Below are positions 34,884 through 42,734 of a DNA stretch of 64,000 bases, in pieces (the stretch's first letter is position 1; each line of letters begins with the position of its first letter). The notes beneath the pieces were generated by a model. It ran no database searches, was not told the origin of the DNA, and was given only the letters and a program-made list of their open reading frames with translations. The translations under genes and the position numbers were made by a program. Source of the stretch: ZC4RG35 sp040878345 (lineage in GTDB: Bacteria > Actinomycetota > Acidimicrobiia > Spongiisociales > ZC4RG35); contig JBBDML010000005.1 of the NCBI GenBank assembly GCA_040878345.1, positions 1 through 64,000 of the forward strand, read 5' to 3'.

Positions 34884-35387
34884 TTGGAGGGTGGCCTCCT
34901 GAAGACCCTGCTGGTGATGCGCCACGCCAAGTCGGACTGGAACGCCGAATTCGGGGTCGACCACGACCGCCCCCTGAACCGGAGGGGCGTGGCCTCGGCG
35001 CGACAGATGGGCCGACTGATCACTGAGCTCCGTCTGGTGCCCGATCTCGTGATCTCCTCCACTGCGGTTCGGGCCCGCTCGACCGCCCAGCTGGCGATGA
35101 AGGCCGGGAAGTGGGACTCGAGACTCCAGCTCGAGCCCGGCTTCTATGGGTCTGGCTCTACGTCGGTGATCATGCTCGCAGCCGCTCTCGGCGGCGCCGC
35201 CGATCGAATGATGATCGTCGGCCATCAGCCGACCTGGGGCATGGTGATCCACGACCTCACCGGAGACTCGATTGAGGTGAAGACGGCGACTCTGGTCGTG
35301 ATCGAGTTGCCGATCGACGTTTGGCCGCAGCTGCCTGACGCCACCGGCACGGTGACGGCCGTCCACCACCCAGGTCGTCGAGCGTAG
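34884..35387 (+). CDS. sixA: SixA-type histidine phosphatase
   Basis: The 167-residue protein has the RHG-variant phosphatase motif LLVMRHAKSDWNAEFGVDHD with the catalytic RHA near the N-terminus, the second motif STAVRARSTAQ and the distal His in MIVGHQPT. SixA removes phosphate from histidine phosphotransfer proteins or small substrates. The start is uncertain: TTG 34884 has no ribosome site, while GGAGG at 34886-34890 would suit a rare CTG start at 34899. It follows pspA by 30 bases. Confidence 0.85.
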   Translation: MEGGLLKTLLVMRHAKSDWNAEFGVDHDRPLNRRGVASARQMGRLITELRLVPDLVISSTAVRARSTAQLAMKAGKWDSRLQLEPGFYGSGSTSVIMLAAALGGAADRMMIVGHQPTWGMVIHDLTGDSIEVKTATLVVIELPIDVWPQLPDATGTVTAVHHPGRRA

Positions 35388-35458
35388 GCTCGGTCGGAGC
35401 TCGCAGGGTCTCCGGCACCGGGCGCCCCAACCGACACCGATGACAGGAGAGCACAGCC

Positions 35459-35804
35459 ATGAGTATCGAGGGGCGTTGGATCATCGAGTCGATGCTGGTC
35501 GACGGTGGGCTGGCACCCCAGATCGAGGGGACCGAGATCATCTTGGATGTCGAGGGTGACCGGGTATCGGATGACGCCAACAACCGCTTCATGGCTGGGT
35601 TGGGCGAGAACACCCTGTTCGGGATGATGGCGGCCACCCGGATGACCGGGCCCCCCGGAAATAATGAGCCAGGAACAGGTGTTCTTCAGTCATCTCCAGC
35701 CTGTTGGCTCCTACGCGGCCGATCGGATGAACCTCATGGTCGACGGTGAGGTGGTGCTGGTCCTACGTAGAACTGGATCGGGACAACCCCTGGAGGAGGA
35801 GTAA
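35459..35804 (+). pseudogene. META-domain protein interrupted by a +1 frameshift
   Basis: Codons from ATG 35459 give an N-terminal META-domain half ending FGMMAATRMTGPP. The run of six C at 35651-35656 then puts the frame out. With five C the reading continues in register as EIMSQEQVFFSHLQPVGSYA, a textbook META continuation, to TAA 35802, giving 114 residues. META (HslJ-like) domains are small outer-surface or heat-shock-linked proteins; this copy has no signal peptide. As written it would make a 96-residue protein with a meaningless tail. Confidence 0.8.
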
Positions 35805-35903
35805 ACTAGGGAAAAGAGGGGGTTCACAAAGCGCGAGCAATGCGTATATTTGACCCCTCGGGGTCCGAACCCCATCACTGCCCTGCGGAGGACTAGAACA
35901 CTC

Positions 35904-36893
35904 ATGGCCGCCATCGAGACGCGTGACGACAAGACCGAGAAGCCCCGTCGGATCAGGCTCCATTCGAAGCTGACCGACGAACGTGGTCGTCTCACCACCG
36001 ATCTCGTCTCCCAGTACCTGACCGCCATCGGGGAGTACGACCTGCTCACGGCCGAGCAGGAAGTCGAGCTCGCCCAGAAGATCGAGGCCGGCGAGGATGC
36101 CGCTGAGCGTCTCGAGAACCGAGACTTCTCCGGCAAGCGGGAGGAGATGGAGCAACGCAGACTCGCCCGTCGGGGGGCCCAGGCGAAGGACGATTTCCTC
36201 ACCGCCAACCTCCGTCTGGTGGTGGCCAACGCTCGCCGGTATGCCAACACCTCGGGCATCGACTTCCTCGACCTGATCCAGGAGGGGAACCTGGGACTGA
36301 TCCGGGCCGTCGAGAAGTTCGACTGGCGCAAGGGATTCAAATTCTCGACCTACGCCACCTGGTGGATCCGGCAGGCGATCACCCGGGCCATTGCCGACAA
36401 GTCACGAACCGTCCGGATCCCGGTCCATCTTCACGACACCTTGGCTGCGGTGCGCGCCGCCCAGGCGTCTCTGAAGGCCGAGTTGGGACGCGACCCTCGC
36501 CCCGACGAGATCGCTGAGGAGGCCGGTGTCACCGTCGACAAGGTCGAGCTGGCCCTGAGCGTCGCCGATACCGTCTCCCTCGAGCAGCCGATCGGTGAGG
36601 ACGGCGCTCAACTCGGTGACTTCATCGAGGACGAGGACGCCGCTGACCCGGTGCAGATGACCGAGGAGATGGACGTCGCCAACTCGCTGCGCGAGTCGAT
36701 CGAACGGCTTCCAGAACGAGAGGGCCGGATCCTCGCCCTCCGATACGGTTTCTACGACGGCGTCCCCCGCACCCTCGAAGAGATCGGCGACGAGTTCAAC
36801 CTGACCAGGGAGCGCATCCGCCAGCTCGAGAAGCTGGCTCTGTGCCGCCTCCGTCACCCGTCTTTCGGGATCCGCGAGGCCGACCTGGTCTGA
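35904..36893 (+). CDS. RNA polymerase sigma factor, RpoD/SigB-type (group 1/2)
   Basis: The 329-residue protein has sigma regions 1.2 (DLVSQYLTAIGEYDLLTAEQ), 2.1-2.4 (LRLVVANARRYANTSGIDFL, DLIQEGNLGLIRAVEKFDW, KFSTYATWWIRQAI), 3 and 4 (LPEREGRILALRYGFYDG, TLEEIGDEFNLTRERIRQLE). The acidic region 1.1 is nearly absent, so this may be a SigB/HrdB-like paralogue rather than the main factor. I use ATG 35904 with GGAGG upstream; an open frame to 35850 is rejected. It follows the PspA-SixA-META group. Confidence 0.9.
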   Translation: MAAIETRDDKTEKPRRIRLHSKLTDERGRLTTDLVSQYLTAIGEYDLLTAEQEVELAQKIEAGEDAAERLENRDFSGKREEMEQRRLARRGAQAKDDFLTANLRLVVANARRYANTSGIDFLDLIQEGNLGLIRAVEKFDWRKGFKFSTYATWWIRQAITRAIADKSRTVRIPVHLHDTLAAVRAAQASLKAELGRDPRPDEIAEEAGVTVDKVELALSVADTVSLEQPIGEDGAQLGDFIEDEDAADPVQMTEEMDVANSLRESIERLPEREGRILALRYGFYDGVPRTLEEIGDEFNLTRERIRQLEKLALCRLRHPSFGIREADLV

Positions 36894-36959
36894 TCTGGCC
36901 TGGTCAGCCACTGGTGCCAGGGTTGAGCGGAGCGGGCACCCGCCGGGTAGCTTGGCGGT

Positions 36960-37337
36960 ATGAGACTCGGAGACCTGGTGGGTGATGCTCCCTATCTGTG
37001 CGGCCCGGCCACCACTCTGATCGAGGCGGCCGCCGCCATGGAAGGCTCAGACCTGGGATCCCTCGCCGTGGTCGAAGGGATGACCCTGCTGGGGGTGGTC
37101 ACCGAGCGCGACCTGCGTGGAGCCATCGCACGGGGAGAGGATCTCGACAGCACCCAAGTGTCATCGGTGATGGCCATCGAGCCCGACATCTTCGATCCCG
37201 ACCTCGACGTCTGGGACGCTGCCGCCTGGATCGCCGAGTCGGGCTACCGGCACCTTCCGGTGGTCGGCGACGACGGGGTCCTGCTCGGGGTGGTCTCCCT
37301 CCGGGACCTCCTCAAGGCCCTGGTCGACACGGTCTAG
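36960..37337 (+). CDS. CBS-domain pair protein
   Basis: The 125-residue protein consists of two CBS repeats (Bateman module): ATTLIEAAAAMEGSDLGSLA with VVTERDLRGAIARGE, then DLDVWDAAAWIAESGYRHLP with GVVSLRDLLKAL. Such stand-alone pairs bind adenine nucleotides and act as sensors on partners. It sits 66 bases after the sigma factor gene. The cystathionine-synthase-like enzyme at 27675-28631 lacks this module, but nothing links the two. Confidence 0.88.
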   Translation: MRLGDLVGDAPYLCGPATTLIEAAAAMEGSDLGSLAVVEGMTLLGVVTERDLRGAIARGEDLDSTQVSSVMAIEPDIFDPDLDVWDAAAWIAESGYRHLPVVGDDGVLLGVVSLRDLLKALVDTV

Positions 37338-37376
37338 TGCAGGCTGGCCTCCCAGGGATGAGCCGCCGAGGGGATC

Positions 37377-37793
37377 TCAGTCCCAGAGGGCCAGGATCAC
37401 GGCCACGATGGTGTAGGCGATCACGGCGTTGACCCCATTGATCAGCCAGTAGGAGCTCCCCTTGCGCTCGTACAGCTGATTGACGAGGGAGCCGACCACC
37501 CCGAAGCCGACTCCAAGCGTGACCCCGAGGGTGATCCCCTCTTGGTCGGTGTCGACTCCGAGCCCCTCCACGATGAGGGCGATGACAATGGTGGTCACCA
37601 CGTATCCCAGGAAGGTGGGGACGAGCAATACGGCCAATGGGGGCCCATCTCCGCTCATGTCGACCCGGGCGGCCTTCGTCCAGGCGCTGCTCAATGGGGG
37701 TACCGAATACCAGATGGAGCTGAAGGCGAACCAGGCCAGGGCCGCCACCAGCACCGCGAGCCAGTTCAGCTCGGAGAACAGGTCAGCTATCAA
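37377..37793 (-). CDS. DUF1761 membrane protein
   Basis: The 138-residue protein starts at TTG 37793, with GGGAGGAG just upstream. It has four membrane segments and the DUF1761 words NWLAVLVAALAWFAFSSIWY and GSSYWLINGVNAVIAYTIVA. The family function is unknown. It is a single gene, convergent with the CBS-pair gene and divergent from the ABC genes. Confidence 0.82.
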   Translation of the reverse strand: MIADLFSELNWLAVLVAALAWFAFSSIWYSVPPLSSAWTKAARVDMSGDGPPLAVLLVPTFLGYVVTTIVIALIVEGLGVDTDQEGITLGVTLGVGFGVVGSLVNQLYERKGSSYWLINGVNAVIAYTIVAVILALWD

Positions 37794-37981
37794 GGGACTC
37801 CTCCCGTAGGTTGGGCGAAACCTACTCGGAATCGCTCAACCGAGTCAGCCCGTCGGCACCCGACCTTGCCGTAATTCGACCGGGATCGGAGGGAGGGGGC
37901 CATATGATGACGGGCCGAGCCCCGAGCGGTCATGCGGGCTTGACTTGAAGCAAAGTTGAAGTTGTACCTTGCCGTGTGCCC

Positions 37982-39772
37982 ATGTCTGAGCGAGAAATGA
38001 CACCCTGGAGCGTCCTCACCGACGGCTGGCGCTTGATTTGGCGCTTTGTCCGGATGCACCCTGTTGCTTTCGTCGTCGGGGCCACCGGCGCCGCCATGTA
38101 CGCCGGTGCCATCATCGCTGCCTCCTTCGTGGTGGGCTGGGTGACCGACGAATTGATCATCCCGGTGCTGGATGCCGGGGGGCCTCCAGACCTTCTGGTC
38201 GCCGCAGCCCTCGCCATCATCGGTGTCGCCGTCTTCAAGGCGATCGGGATCGTGATGAGGCGCACCGCCGCCGGCTGGCTCCAGCTCGGGGTGAGGCGCG
38301 ACATCCGAAACCAGCTCATCGCCCACCAGCTCTCCTTGAAGATGTCCTGGTTCGATCGGCAGGCCATCGGGGATCTCCTGGCAGTGGCCGACTCCGACAC
38401 CGACCAGGGGACGGGCGTCCTCGGCCCGCTCCCGTACGCAACGGGGGTCTCGCTCCTGTTGGTGGGGGCGGTCACCTTGATCATGCTCCTCGACCCCTGG
38501 CTCGGGGTTGGAGCCATCATCGGCCTCGCCGTGGTCATCGTCATCGACATTAAGGGGAGTTGGGTCACCTTTGGGATGTGGGAGCAGGTCCAGGTGTCCC
38601 GGGGCCGGCTCTCCGCGATCGCTCATGAGAGCTTCGACGGCGCTCTCACCATCAAGTCGCTGGGTCGTGAGGAGATGGTCTCGGAGCATTTCGGTGAGGC
38701 CAGTGACCACCTGAGGGATCGGTTCATCAACGTCCTGTCCACCTGGACCGGATACCAGGTGATCATTCGCGCCCTTCCCCAGGCGGTGATCCTCGTGCTC
38801 CTCGTGGTTGGTGCGGTTCGGGTGAGCACCGGCGACATCACCCCAGGGAACGTGGTGACCGTGGTCTATCTGCTCTCGCTCCTCGCCTTCCCGGTCCAGC
38901 TCATCGGGTTCGTGCTCTGGGACCTGGCGGGGAGTCTGGCCGGATGGGAGAGGGTGCAGGCGGTGCTCGACGCCGACGACCACGTCTCATATGGTGGCGC
39001 AGAGGCCCAGCCCGCAGCCGGGCCCGCCCCGGTGACGGGTCAGGACGTGGTCTTCAGGTACGACGGTGCTCCGGTCTTCACCGGCCTCGGCCTCGACCTC
39101 AAAGCAGGGATCACAGTGGCGGTGGTAGGCCCGACCGCATCGGGCAAGTCGACCCTCTGCCTGCTCCTGGCTCGCCTCTGGGACCCAGAGGAGGGCGCCA
39201 TCCATCTCGAGGCCCGCGACCTGCGCTCCTTCGCCGTCTCCGAGCTCCCCAGAGAGGTCGCCTATGTGGCGCAGGACGCCTTCCTGTTCGACGCCACCGT
39301 CAGGAGCAACATCACCCTCGATGATGATTACACCGACGACGAGGTGTGGGACGCACTCAAACTCGCCGGCGCCCGGGACTTCATCCTCGAGATGGCAGAG
39401 ATGCTCGATACCCAGCTCGGGGAGCGGGGAACCACCCTCTCCGGGGGCCAGCGCCAGCGTCTCGCCCTGGCCAGGGCCTTGATCCGGGACCCGCGTCTCC
39501 TCATACTCGACGATGCCACCTCGGCAGTCGACCCGTCGGTCGAGGCCGAGATCCTGCGGTCGCTCAGGAGCGCGGCCCTGCCCTCCACGATCGTGGTGGT
39601 GGCCTACCGCCCGTCGTCGATCAAGCTCGCCGACGAGGTGGTCTACGTCGACGAGAAGAGGATCCTCGGCCATGGGACCCATCAGGAGCTCCTCAACTCG
39701 GTCCCCGGGTATGCCCGGTTGGTGCAGGCCTACGAGGAAGAGGCCCGCAGACTGCAGCAGGAAGCATCATGA
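37982..39772 (+). CDS. ABC exporter half-transporter, subunit A
   Basis: The 596-residue type IV ABC half-exporter has six membrane segments in about 1-320 and a nucleotide-binding domain: Walker A GPTASGKST, Q loop YVAQDAFLFDATVRSN, signature LSGGQRQRLALARAL, Walker B LLILDDATSAVD and an H-loop position in VVVAYRPSS. The Walker B end is DDAT (Asp instead of the catalytic Glu) and the H-loop His is replaced (YRPSS), so this site looks degenerate. ATG 37982 follows a GTG at 37976. The stop overlaps the next transporter start (ATGA). Confidence 0.92.
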   Translation: MSEREMTPWSVLTDGWRLIWRFVRMHPVAFVVGATGAAMYAGAIIAASFVVGWVTDELIIPVLDAGGPPDLLVAAALAIIGVAVFKAIGIVMRRTAAGWLQLGVRRDIRNQLIAHQLSLKMSWFDRQAIGDLLAVADSDTDQGTGVLGPLPYATGVSLLLVGAVTLIMLLDPWLGVGAIIGLAVVIVIDIKGSWVTFGMWEQVQVSRGRLSAIAHESFDGALTIKSLGREEMVSEHFGEASDHLRDRFINVLSTWTGYQVIIRALPQAVILVLLVVGAVRVSTGDITPGNVVTVVYLLSLLAFPVQLIGFVLWDLAGSLAGWERVQAVLDADDHVSYGGAEAQPAAGPAPVTGQDVVFRYDGAPVFTGLGLDLKAGITVAVVGPTASGKSTLCLLLARLWDPEEGAIHLEARDLRSFAVSELPREVAYVAQDAFLFDATVRSNITLDDDYTDDEVWDALKLAGARDFILEMAEMLDTQLGERGTTLSGGQRQRLALARALIRDPRLLILDDATSAVDPSVEAEILRSLRSAALPSTIVVVAYRPSSIKLADEVVYVDEKRILGHGTHQELLNSVPGYARLVQAYEEEARRLQQEAS

Positions 39773-41532
39773 GCGAGCGATATACCACCGCCGCCGTGAT
39801 CCGCCGGGCGCTCCGTGAGGCTCCGGTGCTCAGGCATGGGCTTCGCCTGACCCTGGCCCTGGCAATGGTGGGTCAGGCGATCACCGTCATCACTCCGATC
39901 GTCCTCCAACAGATCATCGACGGAGACCTGCTCGGATCGGGTGGCGTGGACATGGCCGGGCTGCTGGTCAAGGCAGCGGTGGCTCTGGCTGCGCTGATCG
40001 CCGGCGTGGTGGTGGGGAGAGCCGCCTTGCTCCGCTTGGTCCGGTCGGCGTCCATGGGTCTCTCCGACCTGCGCATCAAGACCTTCGACCACATCATGCG
40101 CCAGTCGGTGCTCCATGTGCAGTCGGACCGGCGGGGAAACCTGGTTTCGCGGGTCACCTCCGACATCACGACCATCCAGGAGTTCATGGAGTGGGGTGGC
40201 GTCGGGATGGTGATCGCCGGCAGCCAGGTGCTGCTGGCAACCGCAGCCATGGTGTATTACGACTGGCGTCTCGCCCTGATCGCCGTTGTGGGCGTGGTCA
40301 TCTATCTCGTAATGATGCGGTGGTTCCAGCGCGTCCTGGCCCGCAACTACGACAAGGTTCGCACCGAAGTCGGGGCCTCGCTGGGTGTGATGAGCGAGGC
40401 GATCACCGCGATACCCGTGGTTCGCGCATACGGCACCGAGGAACGGACCAAAGAGAGGGTTGCGGTCGCCTTGGACAAGAGGTTCTGGGTCGAATTCAGG
40501 ACGGCGAGGTTCGGGAACATCCTCTTCTCCACAGCCGAGATGTTCGCCGGGGCACTGACCGCCGCCCTGATCGTTGCAGGGGTGCTTATCGGCGTCGGCG
40601 GCGGCCTGAGCGCGGGGATGCTGGTCGCCTTCCTCTTTCTCGCCAACCTCCTCATCGAGCCGCTTCAGTTGGTTGTGGAGACCCTCGACTTCGCCCAGTC
40701 CGCCGCCTCGGGCTTGCGCCGGGTCCTCGAGGTCCTCGACGGCGAGATCGAGATCCAGGAGCCAGAGGACGCCCAGAGCCTCCGGCCCGGTGGCCTCAGC
40801 TCCAGATTCGACCATGTCTCCTACACCTATCCCGTTGGGCCGGAGGTGCTCACCGGTGTGAGTGTCGACATCCCGGTTGGCTCCAGGATCGCGGTGGTCG
40901 GAGAAACCGGATCGGGAAAGACCACCTTTGCCAAGCTCCTGGTTCGCCTCGTGGATCCCAGCTCCGGCGCAGTGTTCATCGGCGGGGTCCCGGCGACCAA
41001 GATCCGTCTTGCCGAGCTCAGGCAGAGGGTGGCATTCGTGCCTCAGGAGGGGTTCCTCTTCGACGACACCGTCGCCAACAACGTCCGGTACGGGCGACCT
41101 GAGGCGGATGACGCGGAGATCTTCACTGCCTTCCATGAGCTGGGGATCGGCGAGTGGGTTGATGGCCTCCCCGATGGGCTGGACACCAGGACCGGGGAGC
41201 GGGGCGGGAACCTATCGGCCGGTGAACGACAATTGGTGGCCCTGGTCAGGTCCTGGATCTCCTCTCCCGATCTCTTGGTGCTCGATGAGGCCACATCAGC
41301 CGTCGACCCAGCGCTCGACGTGGCCCTGCGTCATGCAATCGGGTTGCTCACCAAGGGGCGGACGTCGGTGACGATCGCCCACCGGCTCTCCACTGCGGAG
41401 GCCGCGGACGAGGTGCTGGTGTTCGATCGGGGCCGCCTGGTGGAGCGTGGGCACCATAGGGACCTGCTTGCAGGGGACGGGGTCTACAGCGCCCTCTATG
41501 CCGATTGGGCCGCCGGCACCAAGACCGTGTAG
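39769..41532 (+). CDS. ABC exporter half-transporter, subunit B
   Basis: The 587-residue partner starts at ATG 39769 inside the stop of the first gene. It has six membrane segments, then Walker A GETGSGKTT, Q loop FVPQEGFLFDDTVANN, signature LSAGERQLVALVRSW, Walker B LLVLDEATSAVD with Glu, and H loop TIAHRLST. The full active-site set here with a degenerate set in subunit A indicates an asymmetric heterodimer, like BmrCD/TM287-288. Substrate is unknown. Neighbours give no clue. Confidence 0.92.
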   Translation: MSERYTTAAVIRRALREAPVLRHGLRLTLALAMVGQAITVITPIVLQQIIDGDLLGSGGVDMAGLLVKAAVALAALIAGVVVGRAALLRLVRSASMGLSDLRIKTFDHIMRQSVLHVQSDRRGNLVSRVTSDITTIQEFMEWGGVGMVIAGSQVLLATAAMVYYDWRLALIAVVGVVIYLVMMRWFQRVLARNYDKVRTEVGASLGVMSEAITAIPVVRAYGTEERTKERVAVALDKRFWVEFRTARFGNILFSTAEMFAGALTAALIVAGVLIGVGGGLSAGMLVAFLFLANLLIEPLQLVVETLDFAQSAASGLRRVLEVLDGEIEIQEPEDAQSLRPGGLSSRFDHVSYTYPVGPEVLTGVSVDIPVGSRIAVVGETGSGKTTFAKLLVRLVDPSSGAVFIGGVPATKIRLAELRQRVAFVPQEGFLFDDTVANNVRYGRPEADDAEIFTAFHELGIGEWVDGLPDGLDTRTGERGGNLSAGERQLVALVRSWISSPDLLVLDEATSAVDPALDVALRHAIGLLTKGRTSVTIAHRLSTAEAADEVLVFDRGRLVERGHHRDLLAGDGVYSALYADWAAGTKTV

Positions 41533-41548
41533 TGGCCGGCGAGCCCGG

Positions 41549-42427
41549 CTAGACCTTCGGCGGGGGCAGGTAACGGGCCACGGTGTATTTGCCGCCGTCG
41601 ACGTCAACCTCCCAGATCGAGCCTTTGGAGCAGTACAGCCCAGAGCCGAGACTCAGGCCCTGCTTCCTGAGCCGCTTGAGAACCGTGGGAATGATGTCGC
41701 CATGAGAGCACAACACCGCGTTGTACCCCACCACCGAGCCGACAAGGTCGAGAGCGGGCTCGAGGGACCGGGTCTCGGCGAGTCGATCGTCAACCTCTAT
41801 TTCCGCTCCGATCAGCGCGGCAAGAGGCTCCACCGACTCGAGGCAACGGCGGTATGGCGAGGTGACTATCCGGTCGATCTCGGCTCCCTCGAGGCTCTTG
41901 GCGATGGCAGCCGCCTGCCCTCGCCCTTTCTTGGTGAGTGGCCGATCCAGGTCTTCCCCGGCCCACCGATCCCGGTCCCCCGCCTGCCCGTGACGGAAGA
42001 GTCTCAACGTGCCGGTTCTCGTCAGCCGTCTCAGGTCGGCGCCGCCGATCAACTCCCGGTCGCTCTCGTAGTCGGCGAAGTTGCGAGCCTGCTTCGGTGT
42101 CACCCATCTGATCCGGTCGATCTCCGAGTTGGCGGCGAAACCGGGGCTGTCGGGCAGGGGTCTCATCAGGAACCAGGTCACTTCCTTTGTCCCGGTGTCA
42201 ACCCGATGCCTCGTGGTCCCGAGGGGTGCCACGATCCGGCAGTGATAGCCGGTCTCTTCGAGAACCTCGCGGATGGCCGTGGCTTTGGGGGACTCGTCTC
42301 TCTCCCGCTTGCCCTTGGGTAGGGCCCAATCGTCGTAGACGGGTCGGTGGGCCATGAGGACCTTGATCTTGCCCTTCGCCGTTTTCCTGACAACCAGACC
42401 ACCGGCGGCTCGAATCACAAGAGGCAC
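41549..42427 (-). CDS. mutT1: NUDIX hydrolase fused to histidine phosphatase (MutT1-like)
   Basis: The 292-residue protein has an N-terminal NUDIX domain with the box GKRERDESPKATAIREVLEE TGY (first part KGKRERDESPKATAIREVLE) and a C-terminal phosphoglycerate-mutase-like domain with LRLFRHGQAGDRDRW, ITSPYRRCLESVE-type and SHGDIIP motifs. This two-domain plan is that of mycobacterial MutT1, which removes 8-oxo-dGTP and diadenosine polyphosphates in two steps. The start is GTG 42427. It is convergent with the ABC genes. Confidence 0.9.
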   Translation of the reverse strand: MPLVIRAAGGLVVRKTAKGKIKVLMAHRPVYDDWALPKGKRERDESPKATAIREVLEETGYHCRIVAPLGTTRHRVDTGTKEVTWFLMRPLPDSPGFAANSEIDRIRWVTPKQARNFADYESDRELIGGADLRRLTRTGTLRLFRHGQAGDRDRWAGEDLDRPLTKKGRGQAAAIAKSLEGAEIDRIVTSPYRRCLESVEPLAALIGAEIEVDDRLAETRSLEPALDLVGSVVGYNAVLCSHGDIIPTVLKRLRKQGLSLGSGLYCSKGSIWEVDVDGGKYTVARYLPPPKV

Positions 42428-42455
42428 CGGTCGGAGGGTAGAGGTTGCGTGGTGG

Positions 42456-42683
42456 CTATGAGTCCCGTGCGCTCATCGAGCTGATCGGCGGGTATGAGCT
42501 TCGGATGGGGTAGGCGAGCTCATAGGTGTTGGTGAGGTCGATGGTCACCGCGGCGCACCGCCCGCACACCCGGCGCGATATCCCCGCACCGATGTTCTGG
42601 GTCGCCCCGAAGTCGTGGAAACCCTTCTTACAGTCGGATCTCCACCACTTGGCGGGCTTCGAATCGGGGCGTATGTGACTCAC
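42456..42683 (-). CDS. Small zinc-ribbon-like protein
   Basis: The 75-residue protein has KWWRSDCKKGFHDFGATQNI and RRVCGRCAAVTIDL, giving Cys, His and a CxxC pair that could bind zinc, a treble-clef or ribbon arrangement. It lies 29 bases upstream of the MutT1 gene and 52 bases after the E1 gene, all on the minus strand, so it may be cotranscribed. The function is unknown; the C-terminus is Ser/Tyr/Pro-rich. Confidence 0.6.
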   Translation of the reverse strand: MSHIRPDSKPAKWWRSDCKKGFHDFGATQNIGAGISRRVCGRCAAVTIDLTNTYELAYPIRSSYPPISSMSARDS

Positions 42684-42734
42684 CGGGTGTCCAGGCTAAG
42701 GGGAAGCCGTCCCGGTTCCAAGCACTCTCTGTGG

